Origin: Eoetvoesiella caeni
Lineage (GTDB): Bacteria > Pseudomonadota > Gammaproteobacteria > Burkholderiales > Burkholderiaceae_B
Direction of reading: 5' to 3'
NCBI RefSeq assembly: GCF_003315175.1
Contig: NZ_QNRQ01000014.1
Coordinates: 1 to 64,000, forward strand
Length of the DNA stretch: 64,000 nt
The stretch's first letter is position 1. Each line of letters begins with the position of its first letter. The position numbers and the translations under genes are program-made. A model generated the notes under the pieces. The model saw nothing but the letters and a program-made list of their open reading frames with translations, did not search any database and was not told where the DNA came from. Positions 18,238-28,878 of this stretch are shown here, piece by piece.

Positions 18238-18885
18238 TTATTTGTTGCGGGAGTTCAGGGCTTTGATAAGGCCGTCGATGCCGTTCTGGTTGATTTGCTC
18301 GGCAAACTGGTTGCGGTAGTTCTGGATCAGCCAGATGCCTTCAACGTTCAGGTCGTAGATTTTCCAGCCGTTGGCCGTCTTTTCCAGGCGGTAGTCGACG
18401 CCGACAGGCGGCCCGTTGCGCTGCGACAGGGTCGAGCGCACGACGACGTCGTCGGCATTGGCATCGCCCCGGAATGGCGCCAGGGTCAACGCGGAAACGT
18501 CGTCAACCCGGGACAGCGCGCCGCTGTACGTGCGGATCAGCGTGCCCTTGAAGGCCTCGGTAAGGTCTTTTTGCTGCTGCGGGCTGGCCTGGCGCCAATA
18601 GCGGCCGGCGGCCAGGCGGGTGGTCTTTTCCAGGTCGACGTAAGGCAGGACGTACTGATTGACCAGGGCGTTGATGCGCTGCAGGTCGCCGGCCTTGGCG
18701 GCGGGCTCGGCCTTGAGCGCATTAAGCGCATTGTTGGCCACCACGCTGACGAAGTCGTTGGGCGCGGCCTTGGTGTCGACCGGCGTATCGGCTGCGGCGG
18801 TACCCGCCAGGCCCAGGCTTAGCAGGCCGGCAGCCAGCCAGCGCAGCGGTTTGACGGAACAAAAAGAAAATAATGAGCGTTGCAT
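18238..18885 (-). CDS. mlaC: MlaC phospholipid-binding periplasmic protein
   Basis: MlaC shuttles phospholipid through the periplasm between the MlaA site in the outer membrane and the MlaFED complex. The 215-residue precursor has a signal peptide (about 1-32, ending GTAAADT). The Ttg2D/MlaC fold follows, with VNQYVLPYVDLEKTTRLAAG, RTYSGALSRVDDVSAL and the late WKIYDLNVEGIWLIQNYRNQF block. It is the last gene of mlaFEDAC. The usual STAS-domain gene mlaB does not follow it. Confidence 0.93.
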   Translation of the reverse strand: MQRSLFSFCSVKPLRWLAAGLLSLGLAGTAAADTPVDTKAAPNDFVSVVANNALNALKAEPAAKAGDLQRINALVNQYVLPYVDLEKTTRLAAGRYWRQASPQQQKDLTEAFKGTLIRTYSGALSRVDDVSALTLAPFRGDANADDVVVRSTLSQRNGPPVGVDYRLEKTANGWKIYDLNVEGIWLIQNYRNQFAEQINQNGIDGLIKALNSRNK

Positions 18886-18900
18886 AAAGATGGTTCCTGA

Positions 18901-19722
18901 TTAATTTCCTGATTTGGCGGGCGCCGCGGGGGCGTCGCCGTTATCGGAATAGTCGGGCAGCTCGCTGGAGTAGTCCGGCAGGGTTCCGTCGCCGGTCGAG
19001 TGCAAGCCGCGGACCAAGGCCTTGCGGCGCTGCAGGTAGGCGTCGCGGATGAAGCTGTAGCGATCCAGGGCAATGTCATTGACGAGCTGGTCGGCGCTAA
19101 GCAGGCTGGCGCGCATGTCGATCAGGCTCAGGGCGATGATGGAGTTGCGCAGCGGTACGTTGTCGATGGCGAACACCGGCGTATACATCGACGCGTCGAC
19201 CGCCAGCCCGGCCAGCGAAGCCGTGCCGTCGCGCAGCGTGGTCGAACCCCAGAACGGGAAGACGATATAAGGCCCGGGGCCGAAGCCCCATACGCCCAGC
19301 GTTACGCCGAAATCGTTGACGATGCGCTTTGAGCCGTTCATGGAGGCCACGTCGATACAGCCGCCCAGCCCCATGGTGGAGTTGAACAGGACCCGGCCCA
19401 GGCTGTTTATGCCGTCGTGGCCGCGGCCTTGCAGGAAGCTGTTGATCGACGACCAGGCATCGGCCAGGTTGTTGAAGACATTATGCACGCAGGTGCGTAC
19501 CGGCTTGGGCGTGACAGCTTCGTAGCCCTGTGCGATGGGCTTGAAGACGGCCCGGTCGACCTTGTCGTTGAATGCATACATGCCGCGGTTGTAGCTTTCA
19601 AGGGGATCGTTGGGGTTGGGGTGTGGCACGCTGGCACAGCCGGCTGCCAGCGTTGCGGCGGCCAGGGCCGGAATCAACCGGGCGGTACGTTTGCGTGTCG
19701 AACTTGTTGTGTCCAGGGGCAT
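18901..19722 (-). CDS. mlaA: MlaA (VacJ) outer-membrane lipoprotein
   Basis: MlaA removes misplaced phospholipids from the outer leaflet of the outer membrane. The 273-residue precursor has a lipoprotein signal with lipobox LAAGC near residue 29. The VacJ core follows, with DPLESYNRGMYAFNDKVDRA, GRVLFNSTMGLGGCIDVAS and the FGPGPYIVFPFWGSTTLRDG block. The C-terminal tail is rich in Pro, Ala and Asp. It lies between mlaD and mlaC, the common order in betaproteobacteria. Confidence 0.94.
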   Translation of the reverse strand: MPLDTTSSTRKRTARLIPALAAATLAAGCASVPHPNPNDPLESYNRGMYAFNDKVDRAVFKPIAQGYEAVTPKPVRTCVHNVFNNLADAWSSINSFLQGRGHDGINSLGRVLFNSTMGLGGCIDVASMNGSKRIVNDFGVTLGVWGFGPGPYIVFPFWGSTTLRDGTASLAGLAVDASMYTPVFAIDNVPLRNSIIALSLIDMRASLLSADQLVNDIALDRYSFIRDAYLQRRKALVRGLHSTGDGTLPDYSSELPDYSDNGDAPAAPAKSGN

Positions 19723-19818
19723 ATTGTTTTACTTGCGATGATTGAAACGAAATACATGCGGGGCGCTTTGTGTCGCCGGAATTTTATGTCGATAGGCATT
19801 ATTACATGCCGCAACAAT

Positions 19819-20322
19819 TCAGGGCTTGTGCGGCTCGGCGGCAGGCGTGCCGCTGCTGGCGGTTCCTTCTTTGTCGGCCGAGCTATACAAGAATTTGCTG
19901 ATCAACTCTTCAAGCACGACCGCGCTTTGAGTGTATTGAATGGTGCTGTCCTGAGCCAGCATTTTATCGTCGCCGCCGGGGGTGATGCCAATGTATTGCT
20001 CGCCCAGCAGGCCCGAGGTCAGAATCGAGGCGGACGAATCGTCCGGAAATTTATATTGTGCTTCCAGGCTAAGCGTAACGACCGCCCGATAAGTGGTATT
20101 GTCGAACGAGATGCCTGTTACGCGGCCTACGACGACGCCGCTGCTTTTGACCGGGGCGCGCACCTTAAGGCCGCCCAGATTGTCGAAATGAGCCTGCACC
20201 TCGTAGGTTGGGGCCAACGAGAATGAGCTCAGGTTGCCGGCCCGCAGGGCAAGAAACACCAGGGCCACCAAGCCCAGCAGAACAAATAGGCCAACCCAGA
20301 AATCGGTTTTTTCGCGCGTCAT
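19819..20322 (-). CDS. mlaD: MlaD phospholipid-binding MCE protein
   Basis: MlaD is an inner-membrane-anchored MCE-domain protein that forms a hexameric ring with MlaFE. The 167-residue protein has an N-terminal anchor (about 10-28, WVGLFVLLGLVALVFLAL) and one MCE domain with YEVQAHFDNLGGLKVRAPVK and GLLGEQYIGITPGG. The C-terminal tail after about 140 is polar. It follows mlaE by 19 bp. Confidence 0.94.
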   Translation of the reverse strand: MTREKTDFWVGLFVLLGLVALVFLALRAGNLSSFSLAPTYEVQAHFDNLGGLKVRAPVKSSGVVVGRVTGISFDNTTYRAVVTLSLEAQYKFPDDSSASILTSGLLGEQYIGITPGGDDKMLAQDSTIQYTQSAVVLEELISKFLYSSADKEGTASSGTPAAEPHKP

Positions 20323-20341
20323 GGTTATTCCGTCTTAATCA

Positions 20342-21130
20342 TTAGTTGCTGAACATCAAGGCCGTAAGCAGGAAATCCAGGCCCAGCACCGCCAGGGCGC
20401 CGCTTACGACGGTGCGCGTGGTGGCCCGGGACACCCCTTCAGGCGTCGGCTTGGCGTTCCAGCCCTCGAACAGGGCTATGAGCGTTACGGCAATGCCGAA
20501 AATCAGGCTTTTCAGTACGCCATTGAGAATATCTTTGAATACGTCGACGCCGGCCTGCATCTGCGACCAGAAAGTGCCCGGATCGATGCCGATGAGCACG
20601 ACGCCGACTATCCATCCGCCTATGATGCCCACCATGGAGAACACAGCCGCCAGCACGGGCATGGCGATGACGCCGCCCCAGAAGCGGGGTACGAGAACGC
20701 GGCGGATGGGGTCGACCGCCATGACTTCCATTGCGGCCAGCTGCTCACCGGCTTTCATAAGGCCTATTTCGGCGGTCAGCGAGGTGCCGGCGCGCCCGGC
20801 AAAGAGCAGGGCGGTGACGACCGGGCCCAATTCACGGGTCAGCGACAAGGCCACCAAAAGGCCCAGGGCCTCTTCGGAACCGTAGCGGTTAAGAGTGTAA
20901 TAGCCCTGCAGGCCCAGCACAAAACCGACGAACAGGCCTGAAACGGCAATGATCAGCAGCGAGTAGTTGCCGATAAAGTGAATTTGCTGCGCCACCAGCC
21001 CCGGCCGCTTGAAGACCAGTCCGCTGCGGGCCAGGATGCTGCCCAGCAGGCGTGTAAATGCGCCAAGCTGGTAAATAGTGTTGATCGCCAGTCGTCCCAG
21101 CGAGCCTATGCCGCGTACGAGCGTGCTCAT
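20342..21130 (-). CDS. mlaE: MlaE ABC permease
   Basis: MlaE is the permease of the phospholipid ABC transporter. The 262-residue protein has the MlaE/YrbE family features: an N-terminal interfacial helix, several hydrophobic helices, the conserved block LTRELGPVVTALLFAGRAGT with SLTAEIGLMKAGEQLAAMEV, and GGWIVGVVLIGIDPGTFW. The start at 21130 (MSTLVRGIGSLGR) overlaps the end of mlaF by 4 bp. A longer open frame upstream overlaps mlaF and is not conserved. Confidence 0.95.
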   Translation of the reverse strand: MSTLVRGIGSLGRLAINTIYQLGAFTRLLGSILARSGLVFKRPGLVAQQIHFIGNYSLLIIAVSGLFVGFVLGLQGYYTLNRYGSEEALGLLVALSLTRELGPVVTALLFAGRAGTSLTAEIGLMKAGEQLAAMEVMAVDPIRRVLVPRFWGGVIAMPVLAAVFSMVGIIGGWIVGVVLIGIDPGTFWSQMQAGVDVFKDILNGVLKSLIFGIAVTLIALFEGWNAKPTPEGVSRATTRTVVSGALAVLGLDFLLTALMFSN

Positions 21131-21960
21131 GGCTTTCCTCCTTGCCGCTGCAGCCACGCAGTGAATGCAGGTGTTTCGGGGTAGTGGAAGGCGATGGGGC
21201 CGTCGGGCTCGCCATTCAGGAATTGCCGAATGTAGGGATCGGCCGAGCTCGACAGGTCGTCGGGCCGGCCGTGGGCCAGCAGCTTGCCTTGCCCCACCAT
21301 ATAAACCTGGTCGGCAATAGCGAAGGACTCGGCCACGTCGTGGGTAATCAGCACCGAGGCGCAATTCAGCGTATCGGTAAGGCCGCGTATAAGTTGCGCG
21401 GTAATTCCCAGGGAAATAGGGTCCAGCCCGGCGAACGGTTCGTCGTACAGAATGAGCTCGGGCTCAAGCACGATGGCACGCGCCAGCGCCACGCGGCGCG
21501 CCATTCCGCCCGAAATTTCCGAAATGCTTAGATGCGCGGCCGCGCGCAGCCCGACGGCATTGAGCTTGTCGAGCACGCGTTCAATAATCTGGGCCTCGGA
21601 GACCTGGGTATGTTCGCGCAAAGGAAAGGCTACGTTCTCGAACACGTTCAGGTCGGTAAACAGCGCGCCTTGCTGGAACAGCACGCCCATGCGTTGGCGC
21701 AGTGCACGCAACTTGTTGTTGTCGGCCGCCGCGATGTTTTCGCCGAAAGCCGTAACGGTGCCCTGCTTGGGCAGGATTTGACCGGTGGCAGCGCGCAGCA
21801 GCGTAGTCTTGCCCGAGCCGGATCCGCCCATCATTGCAACGACCTGGCCGCGGCGGACATCGATGTCGATGCCGGCAAGGACGGTAAAGTCGCCGTAGCC
21901 CAGCGTGACGTCTTTGAACAGCAATAGCGAATCTGCAGCAGAGGATGCTTCAGGGTTCAT
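21127..21960 (-). CDS. mlaF: MlaF ABC ATPase
   Basis: MlaF powers the MlaE permease. The 277-residue ATPase has Walker A GGSGSGKTT, a Q-loop in MGVLFQQGALF, the signature ISGGMARRVALARA and Walker B LILYDEPFAGLDP. It is the first gene of the operon, transcribed leftward. In other bacteria MlaB, a STAS protein, stabilises MlaF; no such gene is next to this operon. Confidence 0.95.
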   Translation of the reverse strand: MNPEASSAADSLLLFKDVTLGYGDFTVLAGIDIDVRRGQVVAMMGGSGSGKTTLLRAATGQILPKQGTVTAFGENIAAADNNKLRALRQRMGVLFQQGALFTDLNVFENVAFPLREHTQVSEAQIIERVLDKLNAVGLRAAAHLSISEISGGMARRVALARAIVLEPELILYDEPFAGLDPISLGITAQLIRGLTDTLNCASVLITHDVAESFAIADQVYMVGQGKLLAHGRPDDLSSSADPYIRQFLNGEPDGPIAFHYPETPAFTAWLQRQGGKP

Positions 21961-22137
21961 ACAGGGAAATGCCTAGTGATTAGCCCTGCATTGTATCGCG
22001 ACTAGTTGCCTGGGCAAGTAATTGCCCGTTACCGTGGTTTTTTAGCGATTTGGCTCTTCATTAGGCTTGATCGCCCGGGCTGAGCAGGCGCGCGTTTACA
22101 TCGGCAGCACCGCGGGCTTCTTGCACGTCTAAGAATA

Positions 22138-22186
22138 CTGGCCGGCTGCCTGCAAGCCCGTCGCGAGCATGCAAACAGCCGGCCAG
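22138..22186. repeat. Inverted repeat between gltD and mlaF
   Basis: An 11-bp perfect inverted repeat CTGGCCGGCTG / CAGCCGGCCAG (22138-22148, 22176-22186) encloses 27 nt. It lies 25 bp beyond the gltD stop and may end gltBD transcription, but no T-run follows. Confidence 0.5.
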
Positions 22187-22210
22187 ATTGACTGTACCGG
22201 CGTCTGGCGA

Positions 22211-23674
22211 CTACCGAGGCAGTGTGCTGGACCCCGTCAGGAACTCATCCACGGACCGGGCGCATTGGCGTCCTTCGCGTATGGCCCAGACTACCAATGA
22301 CTGTCCCCGGCGCATGTCGCCGGCGGCGAATACTTTGTTTACGCTGGTCGTGTAATCGTCGGTGTTGGCCCGCGCATTGCCGCGCGCGTCCATTTCTACG
22401 CCGAAGGCGCTGAGCACGGTCTTGACCGGGGCGGTAAAGCCCATGGCCAGCAGCACCAGGTCGGCGGGCAGGTCGAACTGCGAGCCTTCGACTTCGCGCA
22501 TTTTCATTTGTCCGGTGGCTTTGTCCTTGAACCACTCGATGCGCACGGCGGTGAGCTTTTCGACTTTGCCGTTCTTGCCTTGCAGTGCCGTGGTCGAAAC
22601 CGCCCAGTCCCGCTCGGCGCCTTCTTCCTGCGAGGACGAGGTGCGCAGCTTGGCGGGCCAGTAGGGCCAGGTCAGCGCCTTGTCTTCGGTTTCGGGCAGC
22701 TTGGACATCAGCTCGAACTGGGTTACCGAGGCGGCACCCTGGCGGTTGCTGGTGCCGATGCAGTCCGAGCCTGTGTCGCCCCCGCCGATGACTATGACGT
22801 GCTTGCCTTTGGCGCTGATCTGCTTGGCGACGCGGTCCCCCGCATTGGCCTTGTTTTGCTGGCTCAGGAACTCCATGGCGAAATGTACGCCGCGCAGTTC
22901 GCGTCCGGGTACGGGCAGGTCGCGCGGCGTTTCGGCGCCGCCGGTCAGGACGACGGCGTCGAATTCTTCCTGCAGCGATTCGGGCGTGCGCACGGTCAGG
23001 CCTTCCTCGGCATCAACGGCTGCGCCGACATAGGTGGAGGGGCAGAACTCGACGCCTTCAGCTTCCATCTGGGCCAGGCGGCGGTCGATATGGGATTTGT
23101 CCAGCTTGAAATCGGGAATGCCATAGCGCAGCAGCCCGCCGATCCGGTTGCTTTTTTCAAAGACCGTAACGGCATGGCCGGCACGGGCTAATTGCTGGGC
23201 GCAGGCCAGGCCCGCCGGCCCGGAGCCGACCACGGCCACCTTCTTGCCGGTCTTGCGCGCCGGCAGTTGAGGGACGACCCAGCCGTTATCCCAGCCTTTG
23301 TCGATAATGGCGTGCTCGATGGACTTGATGCCTACCGCGTCGTCATTGATGTTGAGGGTACAGGCCGCCTCGCAAGGGGCGGGGCAGATCCGTCCCGTGA
23401 ATTCGGGGAAGTTGTTGGTCGAGTGCAGTACGTCAAGCGCGGCGTGCCAGTCCTGACGGTAGACCAGGTCGTTCCAGTCGGGAATGATGTTGTTGACCGG
23501 GCAGCCGTTGCTGCAAAAGGGAATGCCGCAATCCATGCAGCGCGCGCCCTGTATCTTGGCCTCTTCGTTGGTAAGGGGCTGGATGAATTCTTTCCAGTGC
23601 TTGAGGCGCTGCAAGGGCGCCTCATACGCTTCCTTGACGCGTTCAAATTCGATAAAACCGGTGATTTTGCCCAT
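22211..23674 (-). CDS. gltD: Glutamate synthase small subunit
   Basis: GltD passes electrons from NADPH to the large subunit for making glutamate from glutamine and 2-oxoglutarate. The 487-residue protein has an N-terminal cysteine region for 4Fe-4S clusters ([14 protein letters not shown] and [11 protein letters not shown]). The FAD site [20 protein letters not shown] and the NADPH site [15 protein letters not shown] follow. It lies 9 bp after gltB. Confidence 0.96.
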   Translation of the reverse strand: MGKITGFIEFERVKEAYEAPLQRLKHWKEFIQPLTNEEAKIQGARCMDCGIPFCSNGCPVNNIIPDWNDLVYRQDWHAALDVLHSTNNFPEFTGRICPAPCEAACTLNINDDAVGIKSIEHAIIDKGWDNGWVVPQLPARKTGKKVAVVGSGPAGLACAQQLARAGHAVTVFEKSNRIGGLLRYGIPDFKLDKSHIDRRLAQMEAEGVEFCPSTYVGAAVDAEEGLTVRTPESLQEEFDAVVLTGGAETPRDLPVPGRELRGVHFAMEFLSQQNKANAGDRVAKQISAKGKHVIVIGGGDTGSDCIGTSNRQGAASVTQFELMSKLPETEDKALTWPYWPAKLRTSSSQEEGAERDWAVSTTALQGKNGKVEKLTAVRIEWFKDKATGQMKMREVEGSQFDLPADLVLLAMGFTAPVKTVLSAFGVEMDARGNARANTDDYTTSVNKVFAAGDMRRGQSLVVWAIREGRQCARSVDEFLTGSSTLPR

Positions 23675-23683
23675 TTCTTTTCC

Positions 23684-26600
23684 TCAGGCGGCAAGTGTTT
23701 CGGGGTTGGTGGCGCGCCATAGTTCGCCAAGGGCCCGACGGTATTCGATAGGCATGACCTTGACGAAGGCGCTGCGTGCCAGCGGCCAGTCGTTGAGCAG
23801 GTCGCGCGAACGGAAACTGCCTGTGTAGCGGTAGTGGTCTTCGACCAGGCGGCGCAAAATGGTATCGTCCGTTGCGCGTTCGCCGCCCTGGCTATGCCAG
23901 GTTTGCATCTGGTTGGCTTCGATCTGTTCGGCGTGGCTGAGCACGGGCTCGAGTTCGACCATGGCCAGATTGCAGCGGTCGCGAAAGACTTTATGCGGGT
24001 CCCATACGTAGGCCACGCCGCCCGACATGCCGGCGGCAAAGTTGCGCCCGGTTTCGCCCAGCACGACGATGGTTCCGCCGGTCATGTATTCGCAACCGTG
24101 GTCGCCGGTGCCTTCCACTACCGCGGTGGCGCCGGAATTGCGCACAGCAAAGCGTTCGCCGACGGCGCCGTTAAGATAGGCCTCGCCGGCCAGGGCGCCG
24201 TACAGCACGGTATTACCGGCAATGATGTGGTCGGGCCCGAAACCGCGGAAGTCATTGGGCGAGCGCACGATAAGCCGTCCGCCCGACAAGCCCTTGCCGA
24301 CATAGTCGTTGCCTTCGCCAACCAGGTCCAGCGTGATGCCGTGCGCAAGGAACGCGCCAAAGCTTTGCCCGGCCGCTCCGTTGCACTGGATGTGGATGGT
24401 GTCGTCGGGTAGTCCGTCGTGCCCATAGCGCGAAGCCACGACGCCGGAAAGCATGGTGCCTATGGTGCGGTTGCGGTTGCGCACGGGGGTGATGAACGAG
24501 ACCTTCTCGCCGCGTTCGATGGCGGCCTTGCTGCGCTCGATAAGCAAGTGGTCCAGCGCGTGTTCCAGCCCGTGGTCCTGGCCTTCGGTCTGGCGCAGCG
24601 GCGAGGTGGTGTCAATTTGATGGAAGACGCGGCTGAAGTCCAGTCCCTTGGCCTTCCAGTGCGACAGCCCTTGGCGCATATCGAGCAGGTCGACGCGCCC
24701 AACCAGGTCGTCGAACTTGCGTATGCCAAGCTGCGCCATGATTTCACGCACTTCTTCGGCAACGAAGAAGAAGTAGTTCACGACATGCTCGGGCTTGCCC
24801 TGGAATTTTTTGCGCAATTCCGGATCTTGCGTGGCAACGCCCACGGGGCAGGTGTTGAGGTGGCATTTGCGCATCATGATGCAGCCTTCCACCACCAGTG
24901 GCGCGGTGGCAAAGCCGAACTCGTCGGCGCCCAGCAATGCGCCGATGGCTACATCGCGGCCGGTTTTCATCTGGCCGTCGGCCTGGACGCGGATGCGGCT
25001 GCGCAAATTATTGAGCAAAAGCGTTTGCTGGGTTTCGGCCAGGCCCAGTTCCCAGGGCGTGCCCGCATGCTTGATGGACGAGATGGGCGAGGCGCCGGTG
25101 CCGCCGTCATGGCCGGCAATTACCACGTGGTCGGCCTTGGCCTTGGCCACGCCGGTGGCTACCGTGCCTACGCCGACTTCCGAAACCAGCTTGACCGAGA
25201 TCGATGCGCGCGGGTTGGCGTTTTTAAGGTCGTGGATCAGCTGCGCCAGGTCCTCAATGGAATAGATGTCGTGATGCGGCGGGGGCGAAATAAGGCCGAC
25301 GCCAGGTACGGAGTAACGCAGTTTGGCGATATATTCCGACACCTTATGGCCGGGAAGCTGGCCGCCTTCGCCCGGTTTGGCGCCCTGGGCCATTTTGATC
25401 TGGATCTGGTCGGCGCTGCTCAGGTATTCGGCCGAAACGCCGAAGCGGCCCGACGCCACCTGCTTGATGCGAGAGCGCAGCGAGTCGCCGGCTTGCAGCG
25501 GTACATTGGCTTCGATCCGGTCGGCGCCCAGGAAAGAAGCCAGCGTGTCGCCTTTCTTGATGGTGCTTTTGCCCGCGCGCATTTCTTCGCGGTAGCGTAA
25601 TTCGTCTTCGCCGCCTTCACCCGTATTCGATTTGCCGCCGATGCGGTTCATGGCCACGGCCAGCACCGAATGGGCTTCGGTGGAGATGGAGCCCAGCGAC
25701 ATGGCGCCGGTGGCGAAGCGCTTGACGATGTCCTTGGCCGATTCCACTTCGCTTAGCGGGATGGCGCGGGCCGGGTCCAGCTTGAACTCGAACAGGCCGC
25801 GCAAGGTCATGTGGCGCTTCGTTTGGTCGTTGATAAGCTGCGCGTACTCCTTGTACGTGCTGTAGTTGTTGGCACGGGTGGCGTGCTGCAGCTTGGCGAT
25901 GGAGTCCGGGTTCCACATATGCTCTTCGCCGCGTATGCGGAAGGCATAGTCGCCGCCGGCGTCCAGCGCGTCGCGCAACACCGGGTCGTTGCTGAAGGCG
26001 GCCTGGTGCTGGCGCAGCGCTTCTTCGGCAACCTCGAATATGCCTATGCCCTGGATATTGCTGGCGGTGCCGGTGAAGTATTGATTGATCAGCGCCGAAT
26101 TCAGGCCGACGGCTTCGAATATCTGGGCGCCGGTGTACGACATGTAGGTCGAGATGCCCATTTTGGACATGACCTTGTTAAGCCCTTTGCCGATGGCCTT
26201 GATGTAGTTCTTTGTGGCCTTTTCGGGGTTTTCTTGCTGGGCCAGGGACTCCAGGGCAAGATAAGGATGGATGGCTTCTGCGCCGTAGCCGCCCAGCAGG
26301 GCAAAGTGGTGTACTTCGCGTACCGAACCGCTTTCCACGATTAGGCCGGTCTTGGTGCGCAGGCCCTGGCGGATCAGGTGCAGGTGAATGGCCGAGATGG
26401 CCAGCAGCGCTGGGATGGCAACCCGTTCGCTGGTGGTGTTGCGGTCGGTAATGATAAGGATGTTGTAGCCGCTTTGCACCGCATCGGCCGCATTCGAGCA
26501 CAGCGAGGCCAGGCAGGCTTCGATGCCGTCCGGGCCCCATGCCATGGGGTAGGTGATGTCAAGCTCGAAGCTGCGGAATTTGTCGGCGGTGATTTGCTCG

Positions 26601-28408
26601 ATATTGCGGATTTGCGCCATGGCGGCGAAGTCCAGCACGGGCTGGCTGATCTCCAGGCGCAGCGGCGGATTGACGTTGTTGATGTCCAGCAGGTTGGGCT
26701 TGGGCCCGATGAACGACACCAGCGACATGACGAGCTGTTCGCGGATCGGGTCGATAGGCGGGTTGGTAACCTGCGCGAACAATTGGCGGAAATAATTGTA
26801 GAAGGGCTTGGCCTTGTTGGACAGCACGGTCAGCGGCGCATCGTTGCCCATCGAGCCGGTGGACTCTTCGCCGTTGAAAGCCATCGGATTCAAAATGAAC
26901 TTGAAGTCTTCCTGGGTCCAGCCGAAGGCTTGCTGGCGCTGTAGCAGCGAATGCGCAGGCGCGGCCATCGGCGTTGCCGCCGTGGGCGCGGGCAGCGACT
27001 CCAGCTTGATGCGCAGGCGTTCGATCCATTGGCGGTAGGGGCGGGCATTGGACAACTGCGACTTGATTTCGTCGTCGTCCACAATGCGTCCCTGCTGCAG
27101 GTCGATAAGAAACATCTTGCCCGGCTGCAGGCGCCACTTCTTGACGATACGGTGTTCGGGAATGGAAAGCGTGCCGGCTTCGGAAGCCAGGACGACGAGG
27201 TCGTCGTCGGTAACCAGGTAGCGCGCTGGGCGCAAGCCATTGCGATCAAGCAGGGCGCCGATTTGCCGGCCGTCGGTGAAGGCGATGGCCGCGGGGCCGT
27301 CCCACGGCTCCATCATGGCGGCATGGTATTCATAGAAGGCGCGGCGGTTTTCGTCCATGGTGGCGTGCTGTTCCCAGGCTTCGGGAATCATCATCATCAT
27401 GGCGTGGGCCAGCGAATAGCCCGACATGACCAGCAGTTCCAGGCAGTTGTCGAAGGTGGCGGTGTCGGACTGGCCTTCGTAGACGATAGGGTATAGCTTG
27501 GGCAGGTCGTCGCCCAGCACGGCTGACTGCATCATGCCTTCACGCGCGCGCAGCCAATTGAAATTGCCCTTGACGGTGTTGATCTCGCCGTTGTGGGCGA
27601 TGAGGCGGTAGGGGTGGGCCAGCGGCCATGCCGGGAAAGTGTTGGTCGAGAAGCGCTGGTGTACCAGCGACAGCGCCGAGACGGCACGCGTGTCGGCCAG
27701 GTCGCGGTAGTAGCGGCCGACCTGGCCGGCCAGCAGCAAGCCCTTGTAGACGACAGTGCGCACGGAAATGGACGGTACGAAATACTCTTGGCCGTGAGCC
27801 AGATTCATGCGCTGGATGGCGTGGCTGGCTGTTTTGCGAATGACATAGAGTTTGCGTTCAAGGGCGTCGGGCACCATGATGTCCGGGCCGCGTCCGATGA
27901 ATAGCTGGCGGATGACGGGTTCGACGGCACGGACGGTGGGCGACATGGGCATTTCTGAGTCCACGGGCACATCGCGCCAGCCCAGGACTACCTGGCCCTC
28001 GTCGCGCACGGCGCGCTCGAGCTCTTGCTGACAGGCCAGCCGCGAGGCGGTTTCCTTAGGCAGAAAGACCATGGCCACGCCGTATTCGTCGGGGGCGGGC
28101 AAGGTGACGCCTTTTGCGGCCATGTCCTCACGATACAGGGCGTCGGGAATCTGTATGAGGATTCCGGCGCCGTCGCCCATCAGCTCGTCCGCACCGACCG
28201 CGCCCCGATGGTCCAGGTTCTCCAGGATTTTCAGGCCTTGCTGAATGATGGAGTGGCTTTTGCGGCCCTTGATATGGGCAACAAAACCTACGCCGCAGGC
28301 GTCGTGTTCATTTTGGGGGTTGTACAACCCTTGGGCTGCCGGCAGGCCGATGCGGGACGCATCGATGACAGTCTCCGGGACGGAGAATGGGGCTATGGTT
28401 TCAGGCAT
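23684..28408 (-). CDS. gltB: Glutamate synthase large subunit
   Basis: GltB carries out the glutaminase and synthase reactions of GOGAT, the main ammonia-assimilating route with glutamine synthetase. The 1,574-residue protein has an N-terminal class II glutaminase domain with the catalytic Cys in [12 protein letters not shown], exposed after propeptide removal. A central domain, the FMN-binding synthase barrel ([13 protein letters not shown], then the [13 protein letters not shown] region and the cluster cysteines [13 protein letters not shown]) and the C-terminal GXGXG beta-helix domain follow. A TATAAT on the minus strand at 28501-28496 is a plausible promoter. Confidence 0.97.
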   Translation of the reverse strand: MPETIAPFSVPETVIDASRIGLPAAQGLYNPQNEHDACGVGFVAHIKGRKSHSIIQQGLKILENLDHRGAVGADELMGDGAGILIQIPDALYREDMAAKGVTLPAPDEYGVAMVFLPKETASRLACQQELERAVRDEGQVVLGWRDVPVDSEMPMSPTVRAVEPVIRQLFIGRGPDIMVPDALERKLYVIRKTASHAIQRMNLAHGQEYFVPSISVRTVVYKGLLLAGQVGRYYRDLADTRAVSALSLVHQRFSTNTFPAWPLAHPYRLIAHNGEINTVKGNFNWLRAREGMMQSAVLGDDLPKLYPIVYEGQSDTATFDNCLELLVMSGYSLAHAMMMMIPEAWEQHATMDENRRAFYEYHAAMMEPWDGPAAIAFTDGRQIGALLDRNGLRPARYLVTDDDLVVLASEAGTLSIPEHRIVKKWRLQPGKMFLIDLQQGRIVDDDEIKSQLSNARPYRQWIERLRIKLESLPAPTAATPMAAPAHSLLQRQQAFGWTQEDFKFILNPMAFNGEESTGSMGNDAPLTVLSNKAKPFYNYFRQLFAQVTNPPIDPIREQLVMSLVSFIGPKPNLLDINNVNPPLRLEISQPVLDFAAMAQIRNIEQITADKFRSFELDITYPMAWGPDGIEACLASLCSNAADAVQSGYNILIITDRNTTSERVAIPALLAISAIHLHLIRQGLRTKTGLIVESGSVREVHHFALLGGYGAEAIHPYLALESLAQQENPEKATKNYIKAIGKGLNKVMSKMGISTYMSYTGAQIFEAVGLNSALINQYFTGTASNIQGIGIFEVAEEALRQHQAAFSNDPVLRDALDAGGDYAFRIRGEEHMWNPDSIAKLQHATRANNYSTYKEYAQLINDQTKRHMTLRGLFEFKLDPARAIPLSEVESAKDIVKRFATGAMSLGSISTEAHSVLAVAMNRIGGKSNTGEGGEDELRYREEMRAGKSTIKKGDTLASFLGADRIEANVPLQAGDSLRSRIKQVASGRFGVSAEYLSSADQIQIKMAQGAKPGEGGQLPGHKVSEYIAKLRYSVPGVGLISPPPHHDIYSIEDLAQLIHDLKNANPRASISVKLVSEVGVGTVATGVAKAKADHVVIAGHDGGTGASPISSIKHAGTPWELGLAETQQTLLLNNLRSRIRVQADGQMKTGRDVAIGALLGADEFGFATAPLVVEGCIMMRKCHLNTCPVGVATQDPELRKKFQGKPEHVVNYFFFVAEEVREIMAQLGIRKFDDLVGRVDLLDMRQGLSHWKAKGLDFSRVFHQIDTTSPLRQTEGQDHGLEHALDHLLIERSKAAIERGEKVSFITPVRNRNRTIGTMLSGVVASRYGHDGLPDDTIHIQCNGAAGQSFGAFLAHGITLDLVGEGNDYVGKGLSGGRLIVRSPNDFRGFGPDHIIAGNTVLYGALAGEAYLNGAVGERFAVRNSGATAVVEGTGDHGCEYMTGGTIVVLGETGRNFAAGMSGGVAYVWDPHKVFRDRCNLAMVELEPVLSHAEQIEANQMQTWHSQGGERATDDTILRRLVEDHYRYTGSFRSRDLLNDWPLARSAFVKVMPIEYRRALGELWRATNPETLAA

Positions 28409-28495
28409 GTGGGGCTCCGCAGATGTGCGCGCAGAAGAAGCGTTGCGTATGGTCAGGAATCGACGATACTGCGGTTTTTTTTGTGGTGCAACAAA

Positions 28496-28501
28496 ATTAT
28501 A
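28496..28501 (-). promoter_or_regulatory. Candidate gltB -10 element
   Basis: A perfect TATAAT on the minus strand, about 90 bp before the gltB start. The -35 position is A+T-rich without a good match. It lies only 22 bp from the -35 hexamer of the divergent plus-strand promoter, so the two may influence each other. Confidence 0.45.
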
Positions 28502-28523
28502 TTGGGGTGCGTCCCTAATTTAA

Positions 28524-28551
28524 TTGACATATATTTCTATTCAATTATAAT
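28524..28551 (+). promoter_or_regulatory. Consensus sigma-70 promoter facing away from gltB
   Basis: TTGACA (28524-28529), a 16-bp spacer and TATAAT (28546-28551) match both consensus hexamers exactly. A start near 28558 is predicted. No long plus-strand gene follows, but an intrinsic terminator does. Confidence 0.7.
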
Positions 28552-28557
28552 GGGGAC

Positions 28558-28641
28558 ATGTTTAAATCATTGATTATTATAAAAAAACCTGTAAATAAAT
28601 TTAATATCATGCCGCGCCGACCCAGGCGCGGCGGCGTTTTT
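28558..28641 (+). ncRNA. Predicted small RNA, about 84 nt
   Basis: A consensus promoter (28524-28551) and a strong terminator (28611-28641) bracket about 84 nt with no conserved gene. The 5' part is A+T-rich and largely unstructured, as in Hfq-type regulators; the 3' part is the G+C-rich terminator stem. An ATG sits exactly at the predicted start and opens a 58-codon frame to 28734, but that frame runs through the terminator and lacks a usable ribosome-binding site. I therefore favour a non-coding RNA. I recognise no known RNA family. Confidence 0.5.
28611..28641 (+). terminator. Intrinsic terminator of the predicted small RNA
   Basis: GCCGCGCC (28611-28618) pairs with GGCGCGGC (28625-28632) around a 6-nt loop. 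GGCG and a T5 run follow. The T-run is on the plus strand only. Confidence 0.75.
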
Positions 28642-28878
28642 GCGCATATAAAAAAGTGGGGCGCGGCCATTGCGGATTATGGGAAAAACGCCACAAAATG
28701 CCGCAAAGCGGACGCGGGCGCCAGGGCGAAGTAGGGATGCTCCGAACAGGTTATCCCGCTTTGCCGGCTACTGCGTCAAATGGCCTATTGAGCGCGGGAC
28801 TGGTTCAGAGCATCTCGGTTTCTTTGCGCGCGTGCAGCAATTGCAGCCCGCGCGGCAGGATTTGCGGCAGGTGGGCGC
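28642..28878. other. No gene seen between predicted small RNA and RAYT gene
   Basis: These 237 bp hold no open frame with a start codon that I can support. The minus strand just after the RAYT stop has a short open stretch (HLPQILPRGLQLLHARKE) in another frame, ending in TGA. It may be a decayed 3' end of that gene or of another one. Confidence 0.4.

Noticed and set aside
24419-25600. 393-codon plus-strand frame
   Set aside because: It is antisense to gltB, whose protein is fully conserved; long antisense frames are common in high-GC genes.
28558-28734. 58-codon frame beginning at the predicted small-RNA start
   Set aside because: It has no usable ribosome-binding site, passes through a strong terminator and changes composition midway; kept only as an alternative to the RNA.
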